From contig CAZTQB010000002.1 in the NCBI GenBank assembly GCA_964615775.1, forward strand, positions 1-64,000: a DNA stretch of 64,000 bases, read 5' to 3'. The translations under genes were made by a program, and so were the position numbers. This document shows positions 53,166 to 61,737 of the stretch, in pieces. Source of the stretch: JALHOM01 sp964615775 (GTDB taxonomy: Bacteria; Patescibacteriota; Saccharimonadia; Saccharimonadales; 2-12-FULL-41-12). A model generated the notes under the pieces. That model saw only the letters and a list, made by a program, of their open reading frames with translations, searched no databases and was not told where the DNA came from. Numbering within the stretch: position 1 is the first letter of the stretch; each line of letters starts with the position of its first letter.

Positions 53166-54086
53166 TTAAAAACGAGATTTCAGCGGAACCTTAGAGCCTA
53201 GGTCTGATTGTTTTTTGCATTCAGTAGTGTGGAATAGTAAGTCTTTATCTGTTTTACAGTTTTTGCATATCAGCACTAGATCGTTGCAGGCAACCCATGC
53301 ACAATTTTCAAAATTTGAAGTTTTCCCTTGGCAATGCGTACAATTACCAATATCAACTGCCTTAGGTGAAAATTTATGGTTCATGCGATCATCAAAAATA
53401 TATAAATTACCCTCCCATAGTCCATCGTCACCATATTTTTCGCCATATTTTACAATGCCACCATCTATCTGATAAACCTCTTTAAAGCCACGATTTTTCA
53501 TCATCACACTCAGTGCTTCGCAGCGAATGCCACCAGTACAATAGCTAACTACGGGCTTGTCTTTTATATGATTGTACTTATCACTATCAAGCTCAGATAT
53601 AAAATCGTGTGAAGTTTTGGTGTCTGGTATAACCGCACCCTTAAATCGACCAACTTGTGCTTCGTAAGCATTGCGGCCATCAAAAAATACTACATCATCA
53701 CCACGTTCCTGCACTAATTTATGTAAAGCTTCAGGCTTAAGATGTTTTCCGCCACCAATTACACCTTTTTCATCAACTTTTATTTCGTCAGGGCAACCAA
53801 AAGCCACCAACTCTGACTTTACTTTTACGCTCAAACGCGGAAAATCATTGCCCGTACCATTGCTCCATTTATAAGTAATACCCCGAAATACATCACTAGC
53901 ATTCATTTGCCGCTTATACTCACGTAGGTTTTCTATATCTCCGCCCAATGTGCCATTAATACCATGCTTCGACACAATAATTCGTCCTTTGAGATGCAGG
54001 TTCCTACAAAGTTCTCGTTGCCAAAGCATTGTCATTTTAGGATCTGTCACCGGCACAAATTTATAGTATAAAATCACCTTATTCAT
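53166..54086 (-). CDS. trhO: tRNA uridine(34) hydroxylase, rhodanese type
   Basis: 306 residues. N-terminal acylphosphatase-like part (KVILYYKFVPVTDP ... IIVSKHGINGTLGG), rhodanese domain with the active Cys in VVSYCTGGIRCE, and a Cys-rich C-terminus (CTHCQG, CAWVACNDL, CKNCKTD) that probably binds zinc. Makes 5-hydroxyuridine at tRNA position 34. The ATG at 54086 fits the family start MNKVILYY; the longer GTG frame would overlap the divergent promoter. Confidence 0.92.
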   Translation of the reverse strand: MNKVILYYKFVPVTDPKMTMLWQRELCRNLHLKGRIIVSKHGINGTLGGDIENLREYKRQMNASDVFRGITYKWSNGTGNDFPRLSVKVKSELVAFGCPDEIKVDEKGVIGGGKHLKPEALHKLVQERGDDVVFFDGRNAYEAQVGRFKGAVIPDTKTSHDFISELDSDKYNHIKDKPVVSYCTGGIRCEALSVMMKNRGFKEVYQIDGGIVKYGEKYGDDGLWEGNLYIFDDRMNHKFSPKAVDIGNCTHCQGKTSNFENCAWVACNDLVLICKNCKTDKDLLFHTTECKKQSDLGSKVPLKSRF

Positions 54087-54117
54087 AGCTAAGTATTTTA
54101 TCAAAAAACATAAAAAT

Positions 54118-54147
54118 TTGCACACAACTTGACATAAGTGGTATAAT
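54118..54147 (+). promoter_or_regulatory. Promoter of the leader ORF/ABC exporter
   Basis: TTGCAC (54118-54123), 18-base spacer, TATAAT (54142-54147). A second good hexamer TTGACA at 54128-54133 is too near the TATAAT to serve as its -35. Confidence 0.6.
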
Positions 54148-54182
54148 GTAATGCATATTATTAAAGGAAAGGGTCAGGCAAA

Positions 54183-54275
54183 ATGACAAAGCCAGTAAAA
54201 TTTATATTTACATACGCAGAAGATCAGAATATTGTCAGTGGCACTTTTCTGAATTTCTCTTCTTTAGTAGCTTAG
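54183..54275 (+). CDS. 30-residue leader or small peptide ahead of the ABC exporter
   Basis: MTKPVKFIFTYAEDQNIVSG then TFLNFSSLVA, stop at 54273-54275. AAAGGAAAGGG lies about ten bases upstream, a good ribosome site, and a good promoter precedes. It ends 54 bases before the ABC exporter and its stop lies in a hairpin (54263-54290). It could be a regulatory leader peptide or a small peptide substrate; no Gly-Gly leader site is visible. Confidence 0.5.
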   Translation: MTKPVKFIFTYAEDQNIVSGTFLNFSSLVA

Positions 54276-54290
54276 TATTAAACTACTAAA
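54263..54290 (+). promoter_or_regulatory. Hairpin across the stop of the 30-residue ORF
   Basis: TTTAGTAG (54263-54270) and CTACTAAA (54283-54290) pair perfectly with a 12-base loop that contains the stop codon. No T run follows, so it is not a terminator. It may regulate translation of the downstream exporter. Confidence 0.45.
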
Positions 54291-54329
54291 AACTATCAAC
54301 TTAACATTAAATACCAAAAGGTATCCTCT

Positions 54330-56105
54330 ATGGACAAAATTAATTCAATTACTATATTAAAAACGTATCTCAAATACGTTAAAAGATATTACAAGTTAGC
54401 TATCCCACTATTAATAATCACACCATTAGCTAGTGTTACTTTTCGATTGATTGGCCCTCTTATTGCCGCCAATATACTCAGTAGACTAGCCAAAAACGAC
54501 TACATTAAAGGCGATTTATGGGGTAGTTTTGGGAATGAAATAATGCTTTATGGCCTAGTGACAATTTTAGGCGGTGTAATATTATGGCGTGTAGCTACCT
54601 ATTTGCTATGGACTATGGAAAGCTACATTGTAAGAGACATGAGCCGAGATATGTTCAATAAATACATAGAGCTAGACAGTAACTACCATGCCAATAATTT
54701 TGGTGGCTCACTAGTATCAAGAACCAATAAGCTAACCAGTGCATATATTCGTATACAAGACGTTTGCATATTCCAATTTTATCTTATGATTATTGCGTAT
54801 GTAGCTATTAGCGTAATTATGATTAATAAATCAGTTAGTTTTGTGATATTTATGTGGCTGTTTACTTTCGTTTACATCATCTTCTCATTTTTTATAAGCA
54901 AACGTGTCCGCAAATTTGCCGTCGATGAAGCAAGCTCGCAAAATAAAGTCACAGCTCGATTAGCAGATGCAATCACAAACGTGCTAAGTATTAAGAGTTT
55001 TGCTAATAAAAAATATGAAAATTCAGAATTTGCTAAAGTAACTGAATTTAGCCGACAAAAAACTATCAGTTACCTTAAAGCAACAACTTATCGTGACCTA
55101 TTTTCTTCATCTATTACTTCTACGGTAGCGATCGTAGCACTGACAATCGCTGTTTATTCAGTAGTAACAAAGAACGTTGATATTGCAATAATTTTTCTGA
55201 TTTTTACATACACCACGGAAATTACCGAGAGGCTATGGGAGTTTAACTCAAACGCTCTACGTAACTTTAACCGATCTATTGGTGATGCAACCGAAGGAAT
55301 AGGCACATTACTGACCAAACCGAGGGTCGAAGACCCTGTCTCACCCCAACCTTTTATAATTTCTGATCCAAAAATTGACTTTAAAAACATGAGCTTTAAG
55401 CATGACGGAGATAATGTTTTGTTTAATAATTTTAACTTATCAATAAAAAGCGGTAGCAAAATTGGCATAGTCGGGCATAGTGGCTCAGGCAAAACTACAC
55501 TGATTCGCTTACTGATGCGTTACATGGACATAAATAATGGTCAAATAGAAATTAGTGGTCAAAATATTGCCAAAATAACTCAAGAAAACCTGCGTGAACA
55601 AATTGCTTATGTAGCTCAGGAGCCAATGTTGTTTCACCGCTCGCTAGCTGAGAATATTAGCTATGGCAAACCAAATGTGTCGCAATCCGAGATAGAAGAA
55701 GCTGCCAAGAATGCTCATGCTCATGAGTTCATCAAAGATTTGCCAGATAGTTACAAAACATTAGTTGGTGAACGAGGCGTTAAGCTGTCTGGTGGTCAAA
55801 GACAGCGTGTAGCAATCGCTCGGGCTATGCTAAAAGATGCTCCGATTTTAGTCCTAGACGAAGCAACTTCTGCTCTAGATTCTGAAAGCGAAGCATTAAT
55901 ACAAGATGCTCTTTGGAAGTTAATGCAAGACAAAACTACTATAGTCATTGCTCACCGACTAAGTACAATACAGAAAATGGACAGGATAGTAGTACTAAAC
56001 AAAGGCAAGATTATCGAAGACGGTTCTCATCAAAAACTACTAGCTGATGGCGGCAAATACGCCGATCTTTGGAACCATCAATCTGGTGGCTTTTTAGAGG
56101 AATAA
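54330..56105 (+). CDS. ABC exporter, fused membrane and ATPase domains (ABCB type)
   Basis: 591 residues. Six membrane helices (about 22-320), then an ATPase with Walker A GHSGSGKTTLIRLL, Q-loop AYVAQEPMLFHRS, signature KLSGGQRQRVAIARA, Walker B PILVLDEATSALD and the H-loop IVIAHRLSTIQ. A half transporter that should form a homodimer. No peptidase domain. Substrate unknown: drug, lipid or peptide. AAAAGG precedes the ATG. It lies behind a small ORF under one promoter. Confidence 0.93.
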   Translation: MDKINSITILKTYLKYVKRYYKLAIPLLIITPLASVTFRLIGPLIAANILSRLAKNDYIKGDLWGSFGNEIMLYGLVTILGGVILWRVATYLLWTMESYIVRDMSRDMFNKYIELDSNYHANNFGGSLVSRTNKLTSAYIRIQDVCIFQFYLMIIAYVAISVIMINKSVSFVIFMWLFTFVYIIFSFFISKRVRKFAVDEASSQNKVTARLADAITNVLSIKSFANKKYENSEFAKVTEFSRQKTISYLKATTYRDLFSSSITSTVAIVALTIAVYSVVTKNVDIAIIFLIFTYTTEITERLWEFNSNALRNFNRSIGDATEGIGTLLTKPRVEDPVSPQPFIISDPKIDFKNMSFKHDGDNVLFNNFNLSIKSGSKIGIVGHSGSGKTTLIRLLMRYMDINNGQIEISGQNIAKITQENLREQIAYVAQEPMLFHRSLAENISYGKPNVSQSEIEEAAKNAHAHEFIKDLPDSYKTLVGERGVKLSGGQRQRVAIARAMLKDAPILVLDEATSALDSESEALIQDALWKLMQDKTTIVIAHRLSTIQKMDRIVVLNKGKIIEDGSHQKLLADGGKYADLWNHQSGGFLEE

Positions 56106-56196
56106 AGTATGATTTTTTTGCCTTTATGCGGCGACAAAGCGTGGTTTGCCGCTTACCCAATTTATTTATAATGGCAACTCTAGTAAGCTAGGTAGA

Positions 56197-56859
56197 TTAT
56201 TCGGACTTATCGTCTTTTGGCTCAGAGTCAGTAGACTCTTCACTAGCTGGCTTATCGGCATCGGACGCCAGTTCGGCTGCAGCAGCATCTGCCTCAGCAA
56301 TCTGGTCTTTTGGCACTTCTACACTAGCAACTAGTTGTTCTCCGTCAGTGGTTATTGTAATACCGGCTGGAACTCTAATATCTGCCACCGTAAGCTTATC
56401 GCCAGCTTCTGCTAAGCTACTGGCATCTACCTCGATTGCGTCAACTAAATCTTTTGGCAGAGCTTCAACCTCCACATAATCAATACCAAGTACAACTAGC
56501 AGACTAGCTCTCTCAGCAGGTATATCTTCAGTAAGTCTGAGGGGTATTTCAGCGTTAACCTTTTCATTCGCTTTTATCGCCTGAAAAACGGTGTGATACA
56601 TTATTGTAGTTGCCGGCTTATAGGTGACTTCTTTTATAAGAGTCGTAAATTTTTTGTCGCCAACTTCTACTTCTACAGGTGTGTGTTTGCCGGCTTTATG
56701 ATACGCGATATTCAACTGTTTATCGCCTACTAGAATGTGATAAGAATCTTTGCCATGGTCATGAATCACAGCCGGAATATTACCTTCTGCTCTTAGTGCA
56801 TTCGGCTTTAAGCCTTTTAAATCGCGTTTTTTCGCTTCTAGTTTAATTGTTTCTCCCAT
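56197..56859 (-). CDS. rplY: 50S ribosomal protein bL25 (CTC form)
   Basis: 220 residues. N-terminal 5S-binding part (IKLEAKKRDLKGLKPNALRA, EGNIPAVIHDHG, TTLIKEVTYKP) and the TL5/CTC C-terminal beta domain (AEIPLRLTEDIPAERASLLV, VDASSLAEAGDKLTVADI, ITITTDGEQLVASV), followed by an acidic Ala/Asp/Glu tail. CGGAGGAA precedes the ATG. Convergent with the exporter, divergent from dedA. Confidence 0.95.
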   Translation of the reverse strand: MGETIKLEAKKRDLKGLKPNALRAEGNIPAVIHDHGKDSYHILVGDKQLNIAYHKAGKHTPVEVEVGDKKFTTLIKEVTYKPATTIMYHTVFQAIKANEKVNAEIPLRLTEDIPAERASLLVVLGIDYVEVEALPKDLVDAIEVDASSLAEAGDKLTVADIRVPAGITITTDGEQLVASVEVPKDQIAEADAAAAELASDADKPASEESTDSEPKDDKSE

Positions 56860-56933
56860 AATTCCTCCGAGTAGTCATTCACTTTTTCGTCTAGCAATTA
56901 TAGCATAAAAATTGCTATAATTCTCTAAGAGTT

Positions 56934-57566
56934 ATGCATTTATTTAGTCCAGAAGCAATTGCTGCCGGTGGTTTGATACTGATTGCTTTTATTGTATTCG
57001 CAGAAAGTGGGTTACTTTTCGGATTCTTCTTACCCGGAGACACTTTACTATTTCTAGCTGGAATCTTAGCAGCTCAAGGTAAATTTAATATTATCGTGAC
57101 ACTATTTGTTATAGCTGTGAGTGCTATTTTGGGCGGAGAAACTGGATATTATATTGGTAAAAAATTTGGACCAAAATTGTTTAAAAAGAAAGATGGCATA
57201 TTGTTCAAGCACGAATACATTGAACGCAGTGAACAATTTTATGAAAAACATGGTGGGAAAACTATTATTTTAGCTCGTTTTGTGCCGATCGTTAGAACTT
57301 TTGCTCCAGTTGTAGCTGGAATTGGCAACATGAATATTAGGGCTTTTAGTTTTTATAATATTGTTGGTAGTTTGATTTGGGCGATTAGCGTTACTTTAAT
57401 TGGTTACTTTTTTGGAAGCAAAATTGGCAATATTGAAAAATACGTTCTACCAATAATCGGGTTAGTGATGCTTGTGAGTTTTGGCTCACCAATATTTCAT
57501 ATTTTACGCGACTCAAGGTCTCGGCAACTTTTGATAGCAAAGTTTAGTAATAAGAAATTGAAGTAG
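56934..57566 (+). CDS. DedA family membrane protein (SNARE-associated domain)
   Basis: 210 residues, four to five helices. FAESGLLFGFFLPGDTLLFL, LGGETGYYIGKKFGPKLF, YEKHGGKTIILARFVPIVRT and FAPVVAGIGNM are the DedA motifs; the re-entrant loop residues E, D and R are present. The family includes polyprenyl-phosphate or phospholipid flippases. TATAAT lies about 17 bases upstream of the ATG. Its 3' end overlaps the convergent gene by 23 bases. Confidence 0.92.
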   Translation: MHLFSPEAIAAGGLILIAFIVFAESGLLFGFFLPGDTLLFLAGILAAQGKFNIIVTLFVIAVSAILGGETGYYIGKKFGPKLFKKKDGILFKHEYIERSEQFYEKHGGKTIILARFVPIVRTFAPVVAGIGNMNIRAFSFYNIVGSLIWAISVTLIGYFFGSKIGNIEKYVLPIIGLVMLVSFGSPIFHILRDSRSRQLLIAKFSNKKLK

Positions 57567-58197
57567 CTCCCAAACTTGCCTCTATGGCTTTTTTAACCTC
57601 TGCTTTACCCTCTTCGGAAGTAAAGTAGATACCGCTAACTACTTCAATACTTGGCTTAATGGCTTTACCGTCTTCATCGCGATGCAAACTAAATACTAGT
57701 TCAGGAACATGCTCTGATTCAGGATCTGTTCCGCTTACTAATTCAAAACCATTAAAATCATTATCCACATCTGCAATAGAAATAACTACTCCACCTAGCT
57801 CTGACACACACCTTTTATATAAAATTCCCTCGTCATTTTCTGGATCAGCATAACGGAACGCAGCTGCAAGTGCATCTTTTGCATCTGGCAGTGATATATA
57901 GGGAGGAATGGTTTGGGTGGCAAAAGGGTACACCGGGTTTGGTATAGTAAAAAAATAATTTCTATTATAGTAGTTTGGGTACTGCTCTTTTGGAATAAAA
58001 AAACCATACTTTAAAAGATTAAATACAGTTCTTACTGAAGTTCCATGAAAGCCGATATTTGTATCACTTAGCATACCACCTATAGATAAATCTCCGATAC
58101 TTTCTTCACTAATAATTGTTGATTTTATTTTTTCATCAACTGCAGAGGCGAAAGTGAAAGTCATTGGGTCAAAACTGGCTGGATTAATCTCTGACAT
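57544..58197 (-). CDS. Unknown protein, possible ADP-ribosyltransferase-like fold
   Basis: 217 residues. NIGFHGTSVRTVFNLLKYGF, NYFFTIPN, SLPDAKDALAAAFRYADPE and GVVISIADVD occur in the order of an ART-like fold (an HGT strand, helix ending in Gly, aromatic-Thr/Ser strand, A-x-x-A-x-x-YA helix, then a beta strand). A Glu occurs in HVPELVFSLHRDED. I cannot confirm catalysis. It starts five bases after the stop of uvrA, so it is probably translated from the same message. Similar opening MSEI to the protein at 63.2 kb, but the rest differs. Confidence 0.45.
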   Translation of the reverse strand: MSEINPASFDPMTFTFASAVDEKIKSTIISEESIGDLSIGGMLSDTNIGFHGTSVRTVFNLLKYGFFIPKEQYPNYYNRNYFFTIPNPVYPFATQTIPPYISLPDAKDALAAAFRYADPENDEGILYKRCVSELGGVVISIADVDNDFNGFELVSGTDPESEHVPELVFSLHRDEDGKAIKPSIEVVSGIYFTSEEGKAEVKKAIEASLGATSISYY

Positions 58198-58202
58198 AAT
58201 CT

Positions 58203-61013
58203 TTAAAGCATCTTTCTTAAAAATTGTCCGGTGTAAGATTTAGAATTTTTGGCCACCTGCTCAGGCGTACCAGTGGCGACTACCTGACCACCTTCAGCCC
58301 CACCTTCTGGACCCATATCGATTATATAATCGGCTGACTTTACAACATCTAGATTATGCTCAATCACAATCATACTGTTGCCAGTATCGACTAGCTTATG
58401 TAGGACATGTAGTAATTTATCGACATCGGCCATGTGCAAACCAGTTGTTGGCTCATCTAAAATATACAAAGTTTTACCAGTTGGCCGCCGTGACAATTCA
58501 GTAGCCAGCTTAATACGCTGTGCTTCACCACCACTTAGCGTAGTGGCTGATTGGCCTAAGCTAATATAACCTAGACCGACGTCAACCATAATTTGTAACT
58601 TGCGAGCAATGTTTGGGATATTTTCGAAAAATTCTAAACTTTGCTCACAGGTCATACCCAAAATATCACTAATTGTTTTGCCTTTATATTTAATCTCTAG
58701 TGCCTCACGATTGTAACGCCTACCTTTACATTCATCACAAGTAACATAAACATCTGGCAAAAAGTGCATTTCTATCTTGATAATACCGTCACCTTGGCAG
58801 TTTTCGCAGCGTCCACCACGTACATTAAAGCTAAATCTACCAGCACTATAGCCACGAATTTTTGCTTCTGGCAGTCCAGCAAAAAGCTCACGAATTGGCG
58901 TAAATAAACCAGTGTAAGTAGCGGGGTTAGACCGCGGCGTGCGACCAATTGGCGATTGGTCAATAACTATAACTTTATCTAGTTCTTTAATACCCTGTAT
59001 CTCATCATGCCGACCAGGATTGGTGTGTGATCGCATTAATCTAGCCAAAAGCTCCTTCGACAAAATATCATTAATCAAGCTAGATTTACCCGAGCCAGAC
59101 ACACCACTCACCACCACTAATTCACCAAGCGGTATATCAACCGTAATATTTTTGAGATTATTTTCTCTAGCATTAACAATTTTTATTTTTTTACCATTAC
59201 CCTTACGACGTTTTTTAGGTACCGAAATTTTGAGTTTGCCACTTAGATATTTACCAGTAATAGAATTTGAGTTTTTAATAATTTGTTCTGGTGTACCAGC
59301 TGCAGTGATTTCACCACCATGCACACCCGCACCCGGACCAATGTCTAGTACATAATCGGCCGTACGAATTGTATCTTCATCATGCTCCACAACCAAAACT
59401 GTATTACCTAAATCACGTAAATGAGTCAAAGTAGCAATCAAGCGTTCATTATCGCGTTGATGTAGTCCAATTGATGGTTCATCCAAAACATACAGCACAC
59501 CCTGCAGCCCCGAACCAATCTGAGTCGCTAAGCGAATTCGCTGTGCTTCACCACCACTCAAGCTAGCCGCACTTCTAAGTAAATTTAAATAGTGCAGTCC
59601 AACGTCTACCAAAAAATTAAGTCTCGAGTTAACTTCTTTTAAAATCTGTTTGGCAATCTTTTCTTGGTTGGCATTTAGGTTCAAATTATTAAAGAATTTG
59701 ACAGCATCATTAATTGATTTTTCGCAGATATCCATAATCGATAAGCCACCAACTGTCACCGCCAGAACTTCAGGCTTAAGCCTCTTGCCTTTACAGGCAT
59801 AGCAAGGTCTTTCTTGCATAAACCGCTCAATATCTCGTCGCATAAAATCACTATCAGTATCTTTGTGTCGGCGTTCTAAATTTGGTATTACACCTTCATA
59901 AGTTGTGTCAAAATATCGGCCAGTTCCAAGCTTAATTGTGTAAGCTTCATCACCTGTACCGTATAAAATTTTGTCTAAATCAGCTTGTTTAAGCTCGCCA
60001 GTTGGTACACTTAAACTAAAGCCATACTTATCGGCCACTGCTTGCATTTTCTTCATATACCATGCATCAGAATTCACACGATTAAACGGCCTAATTGCAC
60101 CTTCGCTAATCGTCAGCTTACCATTTGGTATAACCAACTCCGGATCAACTTCTAGGCGATTACCTAGTCCAGTACAAACAGCACAAGCTCCAAATGGACT
60201 ATTAAAACTAAATGTACGCGGTTCTAATTCTGGAATTGTGATTTCTGGATGATCAATACAGGCATACATCAAACTATATATACGCTCACGGTTATCATCG
60301 GCATTTACCACTACTAACTTACCAGCAGCAAGCTCCAAAGCTTGCTCAACACTCTGAGTCAAGCGACTAACACTTTCTTCGTCGTTAACCAACCTATCGA
60401 CAACTATCTCAATATTATGCTTATAATTTTTATCAAGCTCTGGCCATTCGTCTAGTGCATAAACGATACCATCAACCCTAGCTCTTGCAAAGCCAAGTCT
60501 CTGATATTGTTCAGGAATATGCTCAAACTGGCCTTTTTTGCTCATAACAACCGGGGCTAAAACCATCAGCTTTGCTTTCTTATCTGTTTCGGCCACTTGA
60601 TCAACAATCATTGTCGGCGTCTGACGCGAGACTTCCTTACCACAAGCAGGACAGTGTGGCACACCAATTCGTGCGTACAAAAGCCGCAAATAGTCGTAAA
60701 TTTCTGTCACTGTCGCTACTGTACTGCGCGGATTTCTACTAGTAGACTTTTGGTCAATCGATATCGCTGGACTCAGCCCATCAATCTGTTCAACATCAGG
60801 CTTTTCCATCAAGCCCAAAAACTGCCTAGCATAAGCACTCAAGCTCTCTACATAACGCCTCTGGCCTTCAGCATAGATTGTATCAAATGCCAAACTAGAT
60901 TTGCCAGAACCACTTAGGCCAGTCATTACCACTAATTTATTACGTGGGATATCCACCGAAACATTTTTTAAATTATGTTCTTTGGCACCACGAATAGAAA
61001 TAAACTCACTCAT
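58203..61013 (-). CDS. uvrA: Excinuclease ABC subunit A
   Basis: 936 residues. Two ABC ATPase modules: Walker A GLSGSGKSSLAFDT and GVSGSGKSSLIND, signature LSGGEAQRIRLATQ and LSGGEAQRIKLATE, and the zinc modules CPACGKE, CYACKGKRLKPE, CENCQGDG with CDECKGRRYN. SPAISIDQKSTSRNPRSTVA is the UvrB/DNA contact region. Finds bulky DNA lesions with UvrB. The ATG at 61013 has TATAAT (61023-61028) nine bases upstream. The downstream unknown gene follows after five bases. Confidence 0.97.
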   Translation of the reverse strand: MSEFISIRGAKEHNLKNVSVDIPRNKLVVMTGLSGSGKSSLAFDTIYAEGQRRYVESLSAYARQFLGLMEKPDVEQIDGLSPAISIDQKSTSRNPRSTVATVTEIYDYLRLLYARIGVPHCPACGKEVSRQTPTMIVDQVAETDKKAKLMVLAPVVMSKKGQFEHIPEQYQRLGFARARVDGIVYALDEWPELDKNYKHNIEIVVDRLVNDEESVSRLTQSVEQALELAAGKLVVVNADDNRERIYSLMYACIDHPEITIPELEPRTFSFNSPFGACAVCTGLGNRLEVDPELVIPNGKLTISEGAIRPFNRVNSDAWYMKKMQAVADKYGFSLSVPTGELKQADLDKILYGTGDEAYTIKLGTGRYFDTTYEGVIPNLERRHKDTDSDFMRRDIERFMQERPCYACKGKRLKPEVLAVTVGGLSIMDICEKSINDAVKFFNNLNLNANQEKIAKQILKEVNSRLNFLVDVGLHYLNLLRSAASLSGGEAQRIRLATQIGSGLQGVLYVLDEPSIGLHQRDNERLIATLTHLRDLGNTVLVVEHDEDTIRTADYVLDIGPGAGVHGGEITAAGTPEQIIKNSNSITGKYLSGKLKISVPKKRRKGNGKKIKIVNARENNLKNITVDIPLGELVVVSGVSGSGKSSLINDILSKELLARLMRSHTNPGRHDEIQGIKELDKVIVIDQSPIGRTPRSNPATYTGLFTPIRELFAGLPEAKIRGYSAGRFSFNVRGGRCENCQGDGIIKIEMHFLPDVYVTCDECKGRRYNREALEIKYKGKTISDILGMTCEQSLEFFENIPNIARKLQIMVDVGLGYISLGQSATTLSGGEAQRIKLATELSRRPTGKTLYILDEPTTGLHMADVDKLLHVLHKLVDTGNSMIVIEHNLDVVKSADYIIDMGPEGGAEGGQVVATGTPEQVAKNSKSYTGQFLRKML

Positions 61014-61022
61014 CAACGTCTT

Positions 61023-61044
61023 ATTATACCAAATTTTGTATAAT
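61023..61044. promoter_or_regulatory. Back-to-back leaderless promoters of uvrA and the PGPGW gene
   Basis: ATTATA at 61023-61028 is the -10 box for uvrA (minus strand) and TATAAT at 61039-61044 that for the plus-strand gene. Only 38 bases separate the two start codons, so the -35 regions of each overlap the coding start of the other. Confidence 0.7.
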
Positions 61045-61051
61045 AAATTAG

Positions 61052-61480
61052 ATGAAGACTAATAAACACAGTCCACATAAACGAATTCTGGTTGACGTAG
61101 CCGGCTTTGGTCTAATTATTTTATCGCTGCTTATTGGCTGGCTACCTGGACCTGGCGGCATTCCGATTTTTCTAGCTGGACTCGGACTATTATCTATAAA
61201 CAATAAGTGGGCAAAGGATTTAATTGATTATATCGAAAAAAATCGTCAAAAATTTGAAGCCAAATATCTTACCAATGACCCTAAAGTTGCTCGAATAGTC
61301 GATATTTTGTGCATAATTTTAATTATTATCTCGATAATCGCTTTTACTCAAATAAACAACAAATACTTTCGCTATGCTTCGATTGGCCCAGGTGGTTTTG
61401 GGCTAATTTTGCTTATTCTTAACCAAAATCGACTTGATAATTTCTTTCATTACATCAAAAATAAACGTAAGCACAAATAA
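61052..61480 (+). CDS. PGPGW-type transmembrane protein
   Basis: 142 residues. IGWLPGPGGIPIFLAGLGLL plus SINNKWA is the signature of the PGPGW family; three to four helices in all, with a basic C-terminus. Function unknown; in other bacteria often near envelope genes. Leaderless: TATAAT seven bases before the ATG. Confidence 0.85.
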   Translation: MKTNKHSPHKRILVDVAGFGLIILSLLIGWLPGPGGIPIFLAGLGLLSINNKWAKDLIDYIEKNRQKFEAKYLTNDPKVARIVDILCIILIIISIIAFTQINNKYFRYASIGPGGFGLILLILNQNRLDNFFHYIKNKRKHK

Positions 61481-61487
61481 AATATAC

Positions 61488-61516
61488 TTGCTTTTTTTAC
61501 CATTTAGGTATATAAT
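61488..61516 (+). promoter_or_regulatory. Promoter of the 60-residue membrane protein
   Basis: TTGCTT (61488-61493), 17-base spacer, TATAAT (61511-61516). Start codon 38 bases downstream with GTGGGAG as ribosome site. Confidence 0.7.
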
Positions 61517-61553
61517 CCGCTTAAACTTAAACACGAATAAGTGGGAGCATAAA

Positions 61554-61736
61554 ATGTGGCAATACATTGTACTTGGACAGATACCTGGTACATCAATCTT
61601 CGTATCTTTCAACGACTGGCTTAGTTTAGTATTGTTTCTTGGTTGCTGTTACGCTTTGTTTAGAGTCTTAACCCCACAAAGAAAACTAAAAATACACCAA
61701 AGAAATCAAGCATTGATTGAGCAGATTTCGATATAG
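61554..61736 (+). CDS. Small single-helix membrane protein (60 aa)
   Basis: MWQYIVLGQIPGTSIFVSFN, then one helix (DWLSLVLFLGCCYALFRVL) and a polar tail (TPQRKLKIHQRNQALIEQ). It has its own promoter and a ribosome site, and the frame upstream of 61554 is unrelated, so this start is preferred. The IPGT element ahead of a single helix suggests a conserved small protein, but I cannot name it. Ends two bases before the convergent sbcB stop. Confidence 0.6.
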   Translation: MWQYIVLGQIPGTSIFVSFNDWLSLVLFLGCCYALFRVLTPQRKLKIHQRNQALIEQISI

Positions 61737-61737
61737 T

